Shown here piece by piece: positions 15,808 through 23,604 of a DNA stretch of 37,249 nucleotides. The translations under genes and the position numbers were made by a program. A model generated the notes under the pieces. That model was given only the letters and a program-made list of their open reading frames with translations, was not told the DNA's origin and did no database searches. The DNA is from Eubacterium sp. (GTDB lineage: Bacteria; Bacillota; Clostridia; Lachnospirales; Lachnospiraceae). Position 1 is the first letter of the stretch. The number at the start of each line of letters is the position of its first letter. Location: contig JAFRGW010000092.1 of the NCBI GenBank assembly GCA_017433615.1, positions 1-37,249 of the forward strand, given 5' to 3'.

Positions 15808-16965
15808 ATGTCAGGTATAACACAGACATTGGGAAACCTGCTTGATCAGACCGCATTTATGAATCTGAAGGTCGGCAACTATCTGATGATTGTTGTCGCA
15901 CTCGTTTTCCTTTATCTGGCGATCAAGCACGGGTTTGAGCCGCTGCTTCTGGTTCCGATTGCATTCGGTATGCTGCTGGTCAATATCTATCCGGATATCA
16001 TGGCAGAACCGTATGTCGATTCGGCGGGAATCGAGCATGCCGGCGGATTATTACATTATTTCTTTACACTTGATGAGTGGAGCCTGCTGCCATCCCTGAT
16101 CTTCATGGGTGTCGGCGCCATGACGGACTTCGGTCCGCTGATTGCAAATCCGATCAGCTTTATCATGGGCGCTGCAGCACAGCTCGGTATTTATGTTGCA
16201 TACTTCCTGGCAATCCTCTTCGGATTCAACGGCAAGGCAGCAGCAGCCATTTCCATCATCGGCGGAGCCGATGGTCCGACCTCTATTTTCCTTTGTGGTA
16301 AACTGGGTCAGACATCTCTGATGGGTCCGATCGCCGTAGCGGCATATTCTTATATGTCACTCGTTCCGATCATCCAGCCGCCGATCATGAAGCTTTTCAC
16401 AACAGAAGAAGAGCGGAAGATTAAGATGTCACAGCTTCGGCCGGTATCCAAACTCGAGAAGATCCTCTTCCCGATCGTGATTTCCATCGTTGTATGTCTG
16501 CTGCTTCCGTCAACAGCTCCGCTGGTCGGTATGCTGATGCTCGGCAATCTGTTCCGTGAGAGTGGTGTCGTACACCAGCTGACAGAGACCGCGTCAAATG
16601 CAATGATGTATATTGTCGTTATTCTGCTCGGTACATCTGTCGGCGCAACGACCAGTGCAGAGGCATTCCTGAATGTTACAACACTGAAAATCGTTGCACT
16701 CGGACTGATTGCATTTATGTTTGGTACGACGGGAGGTGTCCTTCTGGGCAAGCTGTTGTGCAAGCTGACAAACGGAAGGATCAATCCGCTGATTGGTTCG
16801 GCCGGTGTTTCAGCTGTTCCGATGGCGGCCCGTGTCTCGCAGAAGGTCGGTGCAGAGGCGGATCCTACCAACTTCCTGCTGATGCATGCGATGGGACCGA
16901 ACGTCGCAGGTGTTATCGGTACGGCAGTTGCGGCCGGTACATTTATGGCGATCTTTGGAGTTTGA
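15808..16965 (+). CDS. oadB: Sodium-pumping decarboxylase beta subunit (OadB/MmdB/GcdB family)
   Basis: Integral membrane subunit that decarboxylates carboxybiotin and exports Na+. The 385-residue product has multiple hydrophobic helices and the family hallmark IIGGADGPTSIF at 150-161, with D155 at the position implicated in Na+ translocation. SYMSLVPIIQPPIMKL follows, and the C-terminal half has GSAGVSAVPMAARV and MHAMGPNVAGVIG, both typical. SD GGAGG at 15798-15802 is six bases from the ATG. The substrate specificity (oxaloacetate, methylmalonyl-CoA or glutaconyl-CoA) is not set by this subunit. Confidence 0.96.
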   Translation: MSGITQTLGNLLDQTAFMNLKVGNYLMIVVALVFLYLAIKHGFEPLLLVPIAFGMLLVNIYPDIMAEPYVDSAGIEHAGGLLHYFFTLDEWSLLPSLIFMGVGAMTDFGPLIANPISFIMGAAAQLGIYVAYFLAILFGFNGKAAAAISIIGGADGPTSIFLCGKLGQTSLMGPIAVAAYSYMSLVPIIQPPIMKLFTTEEERKIKMSQLRPVSKLEKILFPIVISIVVCLLLPSTAPLVGMLMLGNLFRESGVVHQLTETASNAMMYIVVILLGTSVGATTSAEAFLNVTTLKIVALGLIAFMFGTTGGVLLGKLLCKLTNGRINPLIGSAGVSAVPMAARVSQKVGAEADPTNFLLMHAMGPNVAGVIGTAVAAGTFMAIFGV

Positions 16966-17080
16966 TGAAGGATTGATATTTGAAGCAGTTTTATGACGCA
17001 AGCATCCGGAACAGAAAAACTATGTTACGTTCTGTAAAGATGCGGCAGCGTTTACTGCTGATTTATACAGGAGGTATAGA

Positions 17081-18499
17081 ATGGCTGAACAGACTAAAAA
17101 GCCAGTAAAAATCATGGAGACGATCCTTCGTGATGCGCATCAGTCGCTGATCGCGACTCGTATGCCGACCGAAGTGATGCTTCCGATTATTGACAAGATG
17201 GACAAGATCGGCTACCACGCAGTCGAGTGCTGGGGCGGCGCGACATTTGATTCCTGCCTGCGTTTCCTGCATGAGGATCCGTGGGAGAGACTTCGTAAAC
17301 TGCGTGACGGATTTAAGAATACAAAACTGCAAATGCTGTTCCGCGGACAGAATATCCTCGGATACAGACCGTATGCAGATGATGTCGTAGAGTATTTTGT
17401 ACAGAAATCCGTTGCCAACGGAATTGATATTATCCGTATTTTTGACTGCCTGAATGATCTCCGCAATCTGGAGACCTGTGTAAAGGCGGCAAACAAAGAA
17501 GGCGCACATGCGCAGATCGCGCTTTCCTATACACTGGGTGATGCGTACACACTTGATTACTGGACCAGCAAGGCAAAGGCAATCGAGGAAATGGGTGCAG
17601 ATTCCATCTGTATTAAGGATATGGCCGGCCTGCTGATTCCGACAGCTGCGACAGAACTTGTTACAGCGCTTAAGGAAGTTACAAATCTTCCGATTGACCT
17701 GCACACACATTACACATCCGGTGAAGCTGCCATGACATACATGAAAGCAGTTGAGGCGGGTGTTGATATCATCGACTGTGCGATGTCTCCGTTTGCACTG
17801 GGTACCTCCCAGCCGGCAACGGAAGTTATGGTTGAGGCATTCAAGGGAACACCGTACGACACCGGACTGGATCAGAAGCAGCTGGCAGAGATCGCCGACT
17901 ACTTCCGTCCTTACAGAGACGAGTGTCTCGAGAACGGTCTGCTGAACCCGAAGAATATGGGCGTCAACATCAAGACGCTGCTGTATCAGGTACCGGGCGG
18001 CATGCTGTCCAATCTGACCAGCCAGCTGGCAGAGCAGCACGCAGAAGACAAGTTCTATGATGTTCTGGAAGAAGTACCGCGTGTCCGTAAGGATCTGGGT
18101 GATCCGCCGCTTGTCACACCGTCTTCACAGATCGTCGGTACACAGGCTGTCTTCAATGTCATCTTTGGCGAGCGCTACAAGATGATCACAAAAGAGACCA
18201 AGGATATTCTGCTTGGCCGATATGGCCAGACCACCAATCCGGTCGATAAGGCACTGCAGGATCGTGTCGTAGAAGAGACCGGCGAACAGCCGATCACACA
18301 CCGCTTCGCAGATGATCTGGAGCCGGAGCTCGATACACTCCGCAAGGAGATCGCACCGTACATGCAGCAGGACGAAGACGTACTCAGCTACGCACTCTTC
18401 CCGCAGGTTGCTATGGACTTCTTCAAGTATCGTGATGCACAGAACACTGGCATTGATGCGACGAAGGGCGACGCCGAGACCAAATCCTATCCGGTCTGA
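17081..18499 (+). CDS. Pyruvate/oxaloacetate carboxyltransferase subunit lacking a biotin domain (OadA/5S type)
   Basis: A 472-residue DRE-TIM-type carboxyltransferase that transfers CO2 between biotin and pyruvate/oxaloacetate. Metal and catalytic residues are visible: D18 in ETILRDAHQS, K179 in CIKDMAG (the carbamylated lysine position), and H208 and H210 in DLHTHYTSG. ECWGGATFD and LRGQN-like FRGQN are also present. It stops after the C-terminal funnel (PSSQIVGTQAVFNV), so unlike full OadA or PycB it has no biotinyl domain; the carrier is separate, as in transcarboxylase 5S. SD AGGAGG at 17069-17074. The 115-base gap before it is the widest in the operon and holds an ACAGAA/TTCTGT inverted repeat (17011-17035) but no clear promoter. 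Confidence 0.92.
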   Translation: MAEQTKKPVKIMETILRDAHQSLIATRMPTEVMLPIIDKMDKIGYHAVECWGGATFDSCLRFLHEDPWERLRKLRDGFKNTKLQMLFRGQNILGYRPYADDVVEYFVQKSVANGIDIIRIFDCLNDLRNLETCVKAANKEGAHAQIALSYTLGDAYTLDYWTSKAKAIEEMGADSICIKDMAGLLIPTAATELVTALKEVTNLPIDLHTHYTSGEAAMTYMKAVEAGVDIIDCAMSPFALGTSQPATEVMVEAFKGTPYDTGLDQKQLAEIADYFRPYRDECLENGLLNPKNMGVNIKTLLYQVPGGMLSNLTSQLAEQHAEDKFYDVLEEVPRVRKDLGDPPLVTPSSQIVGTQAVFNVIFGERYKMITKETKDILLGRYGQTTNPVDKALQDRVVEETGEQPITHRFADDLEPELDTLRKEIAPYMQQDEDVLSYALFPQVAMDFFKYRDAQNTGIDATKGDAETKSYPV

Positions 18500-18528
18500 G
18501 GATGCGTCAGTGAAACAATGAACACATA

Positions 18529-18567
18529 AAAGAACCGGATCACCTGATGGGTGACCCGGTTCTTTTT
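18529..18567. terminator. Bidirectional terminator between the sodium-pump operon and the ABC-F gene
   Basis: AAAGAACCGG (18529-18538) pairs with CCGGTTCTTT near 18556-18565, and the stem continues inward after one mismatch. It is followed by T on the + strand; on the minus strand it ends in TTCTTTTA, so it can serve both convergent units. Confidence 0.9.
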
Positions 18568-18605
18568 GAGGAGACAGGAGACAGAGAACCGTCCCCTGTC
18601 TCCTC
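18568..18605. repeat. REP-like palindrome at the 3' end of the ABC-F gene
   Basis: GAGGAGACAGG (18568-18578) and CCTGTCTCCTC (18595-18605) are perfect 11-base inverted arms around an internal AGACAGAGAACCGTCC. The arm ends exactly at the ABC-F stop codon. The GGGGACGGTTCTCTGTCTCC-type core on the minus strand recalls REP sequences scattered in many Firmicutes genomes; that resemblance is from memory and needs a genome search. Confidence 0.5.
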
Positions 18606-20509
18606 TATTCTGCCAGCAGTTCCCACTGCGCATACAACTCTGAAAGCTCTTCATTAATCGCACTTTGCTCAGCAGACAGTTTCTGACAGAGCGGAAGATC
18701 AGTGCCGGTCTCCGGCAGTGCGAACTGCGCATCGATTTCATCATTGCGTGCTTCCAGTTCTGCAATCCGGTTTTCGACGGAAGCCAGCTGGTTTTTGCGG
18801 CGCCGTTCTTCTGTCTGGCGCTGTTTCTGTTCGGCGCGTGCCTGCTTGGATTCTGAGATAACGGATCCGGTATCGCCGGCGGCGGCTGACAGCTGTGCCT
18901 GCATCTCTTCATGCTTTTCCAGATAGTAGTCATAATTGCCGATATAGTTGACAAAATTCCCGCCTTCAAGATCCAGTATTCTGGTGGCAATCCGGTTGAC
19001 AAAGTACCGGTCATGGCTGACACAGAGAATCGTGCCGGTGTACTGCCGGAGTGCATCTTCGAGTATTTCGCGGGAGATGGCGTCCAGGTGGTTGGTGGGT
19101 TCGTCCAGAAGCAGAAAATTTGCCTCTGAGAGCATCAGTTTCGCGAGTGCCACACGACCCTGTTCGCCGCCGCTTAAGTTGCCGACCAGACCGAATACAT
19201 CGTCACCGGTAAAGAGAAAGGCCGCAAGAACATTGCGGATCTCTGTGGCGGTCAGGGTTGGGTACTGATCAGAGATTTCTTCGAAAATCGTCTTATCCGG
19301 ATGGAGCAGCTGATGTTCCTGGTCAAAATAACCAATCTGCACATTTGTGCCGAGGGTGCAGCTGCCCAGGGTCGGCGGTTCCAGACCGCAGATCATTTTC
19401 AGCAGGGTGGTCTTGCCGGTTCCGTTGCGGCCGATGATGGCGACGCGTTCTCCTTTGTGGATGGAAAAGTTCTGATCCCGGAAGAGCAGATGCTCCCCAA
19501 AAGCTTTCGTGAGGGAATCCACTTCCAGCACGTCCTTGCCGCTTTCAGTCCGGGGCTGCAGCTGCAGATGCATTTCCGAATGCTCATCAACAGGTTTGTC
19601 GATCCGTTCCATGCGGGAGAGAGCCTTTTCACGGCTTTCCGCGCGCTTGATGCTCTTCTCACGGTTAAACTGTTTCAGCTTTTTAATGACAGCTTCCTGG
19701 TGGCGGATCTCATCCTGCTGCTTTTCCCAGGCGCGCAGAATCGCTTTGCGCACTTCGGCCTTTTTCTGGCTGTACTGTGTATAATTTCCGGTAAAAGAAA
19801 GAGCTGTTCCATGCTCCAGTTCAACCACCTTCGTAACGACCCGGTCCAGAAAATACCGGTCATGTGAGACAATTAAAACAGCATGCCGGTAAGAAGAGAG
19901 ATAAGATTCCAGCCACTCGATGGAATTCATATCCAGATGGTTCGTAGGCTCGTCGAGCAGAAGCAGATCAGTCTCTTCAAGCAGAATTCTGCCCAGGGCA
20001 ACGCGGGTCTTCTGGCCGCCGGAAAGTGATGAGACCGGACGGGTCCGGTCCTGTTCTGCAAATCCCAGACCGCGGAAAACACCTTCAATGGCACTTCTTG
20101 CCGCATAGCCGTCTGCCTGCTCGAAGCGATGTGTCAGATCCGTGTAAGCCTGCATCAGATTATCCAGATCCGGACCGGACAGATGATGCATCTGTTCTTC
20201 CATGGAGCGCATGGAGGATTCCATCCGGAAGATATCAGCCTTGGCACTTTCGAGTATTTCGTAAATGGTTTCGTCCCCGTCAATTTCAGGAATCTGCGGC
20301 AGATAACCGATCCGGCATTCCTTCGGGAGAATCAGATGGCCGCTGTCGTAGTTTTCCCGCCCGGCAAGAATTTTCAGAAGCGTTGATTTTCCTGATCCGT
20401 TGATTCCGGTCAGAGCCATCTTCTCATTTGCCTCCATATGGAAGGAAACATCCTTCAATACCGGTTCTGTATAATAGGTTTTTGAAATCTGTTGACAGGC
20501 AAGCAGCAT
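18605..20509 (-). CDS. ABC-F family ATPase (YdiF/Uup-like)
   Basis: A soluble protein with two ABC ATPase cassettes and no membrane segments, the layout of ABC-F factors that act on ribosomes. Walker A motifs are GINGSGKS at 35-42 and GRNGTGKT near 355-362. Signatures are SSLSGGQKTRVALGR and NLSGGEQGRVALAKL, each followed by LLLDEPTNHLD. The inter-cassette linker is charged and helical (KKLKQFNREKSIKRAESREKAL), and a C-terminal coiled-coil extension (about residues 545-634) is present. Its 634-residue length and tail suggest a YdiF/Uup-like housekeeping member, although antibiotic-protection members look similar. SD AGGAG lies at 20520-20524 on the minus strand. It has its own promoter and a 120-base structured leader. 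Confidence 0.93.
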   Translation of the reverse strand: MLLACQQISKTYYTEPVLKDVSFHMEANEKMALTGINGSGKSTLLKILAGRENYDSGHLILPKECRIGYLPQIPEIDGDETIYEILESAKADIFRMESSMRSMEEQMHHLSGPDLDNLMQAYTDLTHRFEQADGYAARSAIEGVFRGLGFAEQDRTRPVSSLSGGQKTRVALGRILLEETDLLLLDEPTNHLDMNSIEWLESYLSSYRHAVLIVSHDRYFLDRVVTKVVELEHGTALSFTGNYTQYSQKKAEVRKAILRAWEKQQDEIRHQEAVIKKLKQFNREKSIKRAESREKALSRMERIDKPVDEHSEMHLQLQPRTESGKDVLEVDSLTKAFGEHLLFRDQNFSIHKGERVAIIGRNGTGKTTLLKMICGLEPPTLGSCTLGTNVQIGYFDQEHQLLHPDKTIFEEISDQYPTLTATEIRNVLAAFLFTGDDVFGLVGNLSGGEQGRVALAKLMLSEANFLLLDEPTNHLDAISREILEDALRQYTGTILCVSHDRYFVNRIATRILDLEGGNFVNYIGNYDYYLEKHEEMQAQLSAAAGDTGSVISESKQARAEQKQRQTEERRRKNQLASVENRIAELEARNDEIDAQFALPETGTDLPLCQKLSAEQSAINEELSELYAQWELLAE

Positions 20510-20531
20510 GGTGATATAACTCCTGTATCAA

Positions 20532-20593
20532 TTCAATCGCGATCTTTGATTGCGCGCGAGCTGCGCAACGCACGAAGTGCGTCTTCCTCTGTG
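20532..20593 (-). repeat. Structured repeat, copy 1, in the ABC-F leader
   Basis: This 62-base element, read on the minus strand, matches the 64-base element at 22219-22282 with a handful of changes. It holds an ACGCAC/GTGCGT hairpin (loop TTC) and a second stem around AATCAAAGATCGCG. It lies between the promoter and the start codon of the ABC-F gene, so it is transcribed as part of the leader. Confidence 0.75.
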
Positions 20594-20635
20594 CAGGAAA
20601 ATGATTCTTATACAAAGGGAGATATTCCCTGAAGC

Positions 20636-20664
20636 ATTATACACAGAACAAAAGCCCATGTCAA
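20636..20664 (-). promoter_or_regulatory. Promoter of the ABC-F gene
   Basis: On the minus strand TTGACA (20664-20659), a 17-base spacer and TATAAT (20641-20636) form a perfect consensus promoter. Transcription would start near 20629, giving a leader of about 120 bases. Bases 20594-20635 contain an AGGGA/TCCCT hairpin; 20665-20718 is AT-rich with nothing identifiable. Confidence 0.9.
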
Positions 20665-20718
20665 AAATTCATACCGTTATGATTGGCGGAAAAGTGCGCA
20701 AATTGTTTTAATTTTTTG

Positions 20719-20747
20719 TTGATTTTTTATGTAGGCTGGTATATAAT
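20719..20747 (+). promoter_or_regulatory. Promoter of the rRNA methyltransferase gene
   Basis: TTGATT at 20719-20724, 17-base spacer, TATAAT at 20742-20747. It is divergent from the ABC-F promoter, with about 55 bases between the two -35 boxes. It predicts a leader of about 210 bases. Confidence 0.78.
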
Positions 20748-20753
20748 CGTCTT

Positions 20754-20962
20754 TGTAAAAAGAATTTACCCTTCAAAAAATTTTTTTTACAATTAATAAC
20801 CCCTTATTAATTATTTATACTCCCCTCGAAATGCCTCGGTAGCTCCCCTACCGGGGTGTTTCTCTGTCCGGGGAAAACGGGCAGAAAATGCGAATGTTTC
20901 TCTGTCCGGGGAAAACAGACAGTGCAGTATATCGTGCATTTGCAATAAAAAGGATAAGCAGC
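20754..20962 (+). promoter_or_regulatory. Long structured leader of unknown type before the rRNA methyltransferase gene
   Basis: After an AT-rich first 65 bases, a CGGTAG/CTACCG hairpin occurs at 20837-20853, overlapping a possible CCCC/GGGG pairing. A 22-base direct repeat follows (20857-20878 and 20895-20916, period 38). Each copy can fold around the same GGGGAAAAC loop: CTGTCC with GGGCAG in the first and CTGTC with GACAG in the second. I do not recognise this as a known riboswitch, and RNase P RNA signatures are absent. Confidence 0.5.
20857..20916 (+). repeat. Direct 22-base repeat, two copies
   Basis: Identical 22-base copies at 20857-20878 and 20895-20916, each beginning TGTTTCTCTGTCC and ending GGGGAAAAC, separated by 16 bases. 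Two copies only, no further units, so this is not a CRISPR array. Confidence 0.9.
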
Positions 20963-22114
20963 ATGGAATTGTTTGAATTGATTACACCATGTCACTTCGG
21001 ACTGGAATCTGTCATGAAACGTGAGATTACAGATCTCGGGTATGAGATCGCTCAGGTAGAAGACGGGAAAGTGACGTTCACCGGCGATCTGCAGGCCATT
21101 GCAGACGCAAATATGTTTCTGCGGACGACAGAGCGCGTGCTGCTGAAGGTCGGCGCTTTCAGGGCGCGTTCATTTGAGGAGTTGTTCGAAGCGACGAAGG
21201 AGCTTCCGTGGGAACGCTACATCCCGAAGGACGGAAAGTTCTGGGTTGCGAAGGCAAATTCAGTCAGGAGTAAATTGTTCAGTCCCTCTGATATTCAGTC
21301 AATTATGAAGAAGGCAATTGTCGAGCGGCTGAAGAAGGTCTACCATACCGGATGGTTCGAGGAAACAGGCGCTTCCTATCCAATCCGTGTTTCTATTCTG
21401 AAAGACATCGTGACAGTCGGCCTGGATACGACCGGAACATCTCTGCACAAGCGGGGGTACCGTGTACAGACGGCAAAGGCGCCGATTACTGAGACACTGG
21501 CAGCTGCACTGCTGATGCTGACACCCTGGAAGCGGGACCGGATTCTGGTAGATCCATTCTGCGGAAGCGGAACATTTCCGATTGAGGCGGCGATGATGGC
21601 TGCAAATATGGCACCCGGGATCAACCGTTCCTTTCTTGCGGAGGAGTGGGTCAACTTTCTTCCAGAATCCTGCTGGTCTGATGCGCGCGAAGAGGCACAG
21701 GATCTGCTGGACCTTAATGTCACAACACATCTGCAGGGATATGATATTGACAAAGAAGTGATTGATGCGGCGCGGGCCAACGCAGAGCGGGCCGGCGTCG
21801 GTCATTTGATTCATTTTCAGCAGCGCCCGGTCGCGCAGCTGTCCCACAGCGGGAAATACGGATTTCTGGTTACAAACCCGCCATATGGAGAGCGTCTTGA
21901 GGACCGCGATGCAGTAGAAGAATTGTACCGGACGCTAGGCGAACGGTTCGCGGCACTGGATACCTGGTCCATGTATCTGATCTCCGGTTATCCTGATACG
22001 GAAAAAGCAATCGGAAAGAAGGCGGCAAAGAACCGGAAGATCTACAACGGGATGCTGAAAACATATTTTTACCAGTATCCTGGCCCGAAACCGTTGCGAA
22101 AAAGAGAAAATTGA
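20963..22114 (+). CDS. THUMP-domain RNA guanine-N2 methyltransferase (YpsC/RlmL-type)
   Basis: A 383-residue SAM-dependent RNA methyltransferase. Residues 1-165 form the ferredoxin-like plus THUMP RNA-binding part (LITPCHFGLESVMKREI at 7-23). The Rossmann-fold catalytic domain has DPFCGSGTFPIEAAMMA at 197-213, an acidic cofactor segment GYDIDKE at 259-265, and NPPYGERL at 305-312, the N-PP-Y motif of exocyclic amine methylation. By family it is closest to B. subtilis YpsC and the RlmL half of RlmKL, which modify 23S rRNA. The start at 20963 with AAAGGA at 20948-20953 is chosen over an upstream frame extension from 20888 that lies in the repeated leader. Confidence 0.9.
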   Translation: MELFELITPCHFGLESVMKREITDLGYEIAQVEDGKVTFTGDLQAIADANMFLRTTERVLLKVGAFRARSFEELFEATKELPWERYIPKDGKFWVAKANSVRSKLFSPSDIQSIMKKAIVERLKKVYHTGWFEETGASYPIRVSILKDIVTVGLDTTGTSLHKRGYRVQTAKAPITETLAAALLMLTPWKRDRILVDPFCGSGTFPIEAAMMAANMAPGINRSFLAEEWVNFLPESCWSDAREEAQDLLDLNVTTHLQGYDIDKEVIDAARANAERAGVGHLIHFQQRPVAQLSHSGKYGFLVTNPPYGERLEDRDAVEELYRTLGERFAALDTWSMYLISGYPDTEKAIGKKAAKNRKIYNGMLKTYFYQYPGPKPLRKREN

Positions 22115-22321
22115 GATACGATAGCACAATACTGCGTGCAGGAGAAACCTGCCGGGGGATCGCAGAGCTGCGCATACTAGAAGTACCGAAATCATTGATT
22201 TCGCAGTACTTCTGTATACACAGTAGAGGAAGACGCACAAGTGCGTCGCACAGCTCGTGCGCGATCAAAGATCGCGATTGAAGTCAGATGGGGAAATCCC
22301 CGATTAAAAACAGGGAAGATA
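22115..22321 (+). promoter_or_regulatory. Hairpin-rich leader upstream of rdgB
   Basis: This 207-base gap is dense in inverted repeats: GCAGG/CCTGC at 22138-22152; a long stem at 22179-22213 (AGAAGTAC with GTACTTCT enclosing GAAATC/GATTTC); GACGCAC/GTGCGTC at 22232-22247; CGCGATC/GATCGCG at 22260-22276; and GGGG/CCCC at 22290-22301. A possible promoter TTGCGA-N17-TACGAT (22094-22122) overlaps the end of the previous gene. No T-tract follows any stem, so they are not simple terminators. Confidence 0.5.
22219..22282 (+). repeat. Structured repeat, copy 2, in the rdgB leader
   Basis: Inverted relative to the copy at 20532-20593, yet in the same orientation relative to its downstream gene. Differences include a three-base insertion after CACAG, loop AA instead of TTC, and four substitutions; both hairpin stems survive. 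Confidence 0.75.
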
Positions 22322-22978
22322 ATGATGTATCATATTATATTTGCAACCGGAAATGCCGGTAAAATGAAGGAAATCAGACAGATTCTTGCAGATCCGGAAC
22401 TGTGTGTATATGCCATGAAGGAATTTGGACTGGATCCGGAGATTGACGAGAATGGAAAGACGTTTGCGGAGAATGCAGCGATTAAAGCAAGAACGGTTGC
22501 CGATGTCTATCGCAGCCTTTATCAGTCTGCGGGTGCAGAAGAAAAGAACGGACTTCCGGCTCCGGAAAAGACCGTTGTGATGGCAGATGACTCCGGCCTT
22601 GTAATCGATTATCTCAATGGGGAACCGGGAATCTACTCGGCGCGCTATATGGGAGAGGATACTTCTTACCGGATCAAGAACGCGAATCTGATCGGACGTC
22701 TGGAGGGTGTTCCGGATGCAGAAAGGACTGCACGGTTTGTCTGCGCAATTGCGGCCGCAATGCCGGATGGAACACTTCTGGAAGCGGACGGCACGATTGA
22801 GGGACAGATCGGCTATGAAGAACGCGGAGCGAATGGATTTGGATATGATCCCATTTTCTTCCTGCCGGAACGCGGCTGTACGACCGCTGAACTTACACCG
22901 GATGAGAAAGACGCTGTCAGTCATCGTGGAAAAGCACTTCGCAAAATAAAAGCACTTCTGCATGATCGTGTTTCTTAA
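22322..22978 (+). CDS. rdgB: XTP/dITP pyrophosphatase (RdgB/HAM1 family)
   Basis: Removes non-canonical purine nucleotides by hydrolysing dITP, ITP and XTP to monophosphates. The 218-residue product has the N-terminal ATGNAGKMKEI at 8-18, the central ADDSGLVID with the catalytic acidic residues, GEPGIYSARYMGE, and GFGYDPIFF near the C-terminus. It is slightly longer than the usual 195-205, with an insertion around SAGAEEKNGLPAPEK before the central motif. The ATG at 22322 (or 22325) follows AGGGAAG; an upstream extension from 22241 runs through the repeat element and is rejected. The next gene follows after 16 bases. Confidence 0.95.
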   Translation: MMYHIIFATGNAGKMKEIRQILADPELCVYAMKEFGLDPEIDENGKTFAENAAIKARTVADVYRSLYQSAGAEEKNGLPAPEKTVVMADDSGLVIDYLNGEPGIYSARYMGEDTSYRIKNANLIGRLEGVPDAERTARFVCAIAAAMPDGTLLEADGTIEGQIGYEERGANGFGYDPIFFLPERGCTTAELTPDEKDAVSHRGKALRKIKALLHDRVS

Positions 22979-22994
22979 GTGAGGGGGCATGTGG

Positions 22995-23477
22995 ATGAAG
23001 ATTTTAATTATCAGTGATACGCATGGCTATGCCGAGCGGCTTCCACTGGTTTTGAAAAAAACAGGTCCGGTAGACGTCCTGATTCACGCGGGCGATATTG
23101 AGGGACAGGAAGACTATGTGATCCGCACCTGTGACTGCCCGGTCTATATGGTTTCGGGAAATAATGACTGGGTTTCAAATCTATCACGCGAACTTACGTT
23201 CATGCTGGAAGATTACCGCGTTTTCCTGACGCATGGCCATAATTACGGAATTGCGCTTGGTACGGAGATGATCCGGGATGAAGCGAGGAGCCGCCGTGCT
23301 GATATCGTGATCTGCGGGCACACACATCGTCCGATGATCGAAAAGAAAGACAATCTGATTCTTGTGAATCCGGGCTCACTTGCCTATCCGCGGCAGATCG
23401 GACGGAAACCGACTTATGTTCTGATGACCATCGACAAAGATCATATTGCACGGTTTTCCATTGGTCAGATTGACTGA
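22995..23477 (+). CDS. MJ0936/YfcE-type phosphodiesterase
   Basis: A 160-residue single-domain metallophosphoesterase. Metal ligands are visible as SDTHG (D8, H10), HAGD (D34), GNND at 55-58, THGH at 79-82 and GHTH at 108-111. Family members hydrolyse phosphodiesters in vitro, and their physiological substrates are mostly unknown. The start at 22995 is preferred to the ATG at 22989 because GAGGGGG at 22981-22987 is then seven bases away. Pairing of rdgB with this family is common in Firmicutes, so the two are probably cotranscribed. Confidence 0.92.
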   Translation: MKILIISDTHGYAERLPLVLKKTGPVDVLIHAGDIEGQEDYVIRTCDCPVYMVSGNNDWVSNLSRELTFMLEDYRVFLTHGHNYGIALGTEMIRDEARSRRADIVICGHTHRPMIEKKDNLILVNPGSLAYPRQIGRKPTYVLMTIDKDHIARFSIGQID

Positions 23478-23541
23478 AAGCAAGGTGCGGGATTTGTCCG
23501 GATCCGGTGGATTGAAACAGGAGCGGAAAAGGAAACATCTG

Positions 23542-23571
23542 TTTGACAAAGCTGTCAAATCAGTATAGAAT
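23542..23571 (+). promoter_or_regulatory. Promoter of rny with an overlapping palindrome
   Basis: TTGACA at 23543-23548, 17-base spacer, TAGAAT at 23566-23571. The -35 box is the left arm of a perfect inverted repeat TTTGACA-AAGC-TGTCAAA (23542-23559), which has the look of a repressor operator. Confidence 0.82.
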
Positions 23572-23604
23572 AAAATAGTTGTAATTGTACAATGAAAATT
23601 GAAT

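Noticed and set aside
20857-20916. Direct repeats as a possible CRISPR array
   Set aside because: Only two copies with a 16-base spacer and no cas genes.
20510-20962. Possible RNase P RNA, because rnpB neighbours ypsC in Bacillus
   Set aside because: None of the conserved RNase P RNA segments (such as GAGGAAAGTC) is present, and the usable length is short.
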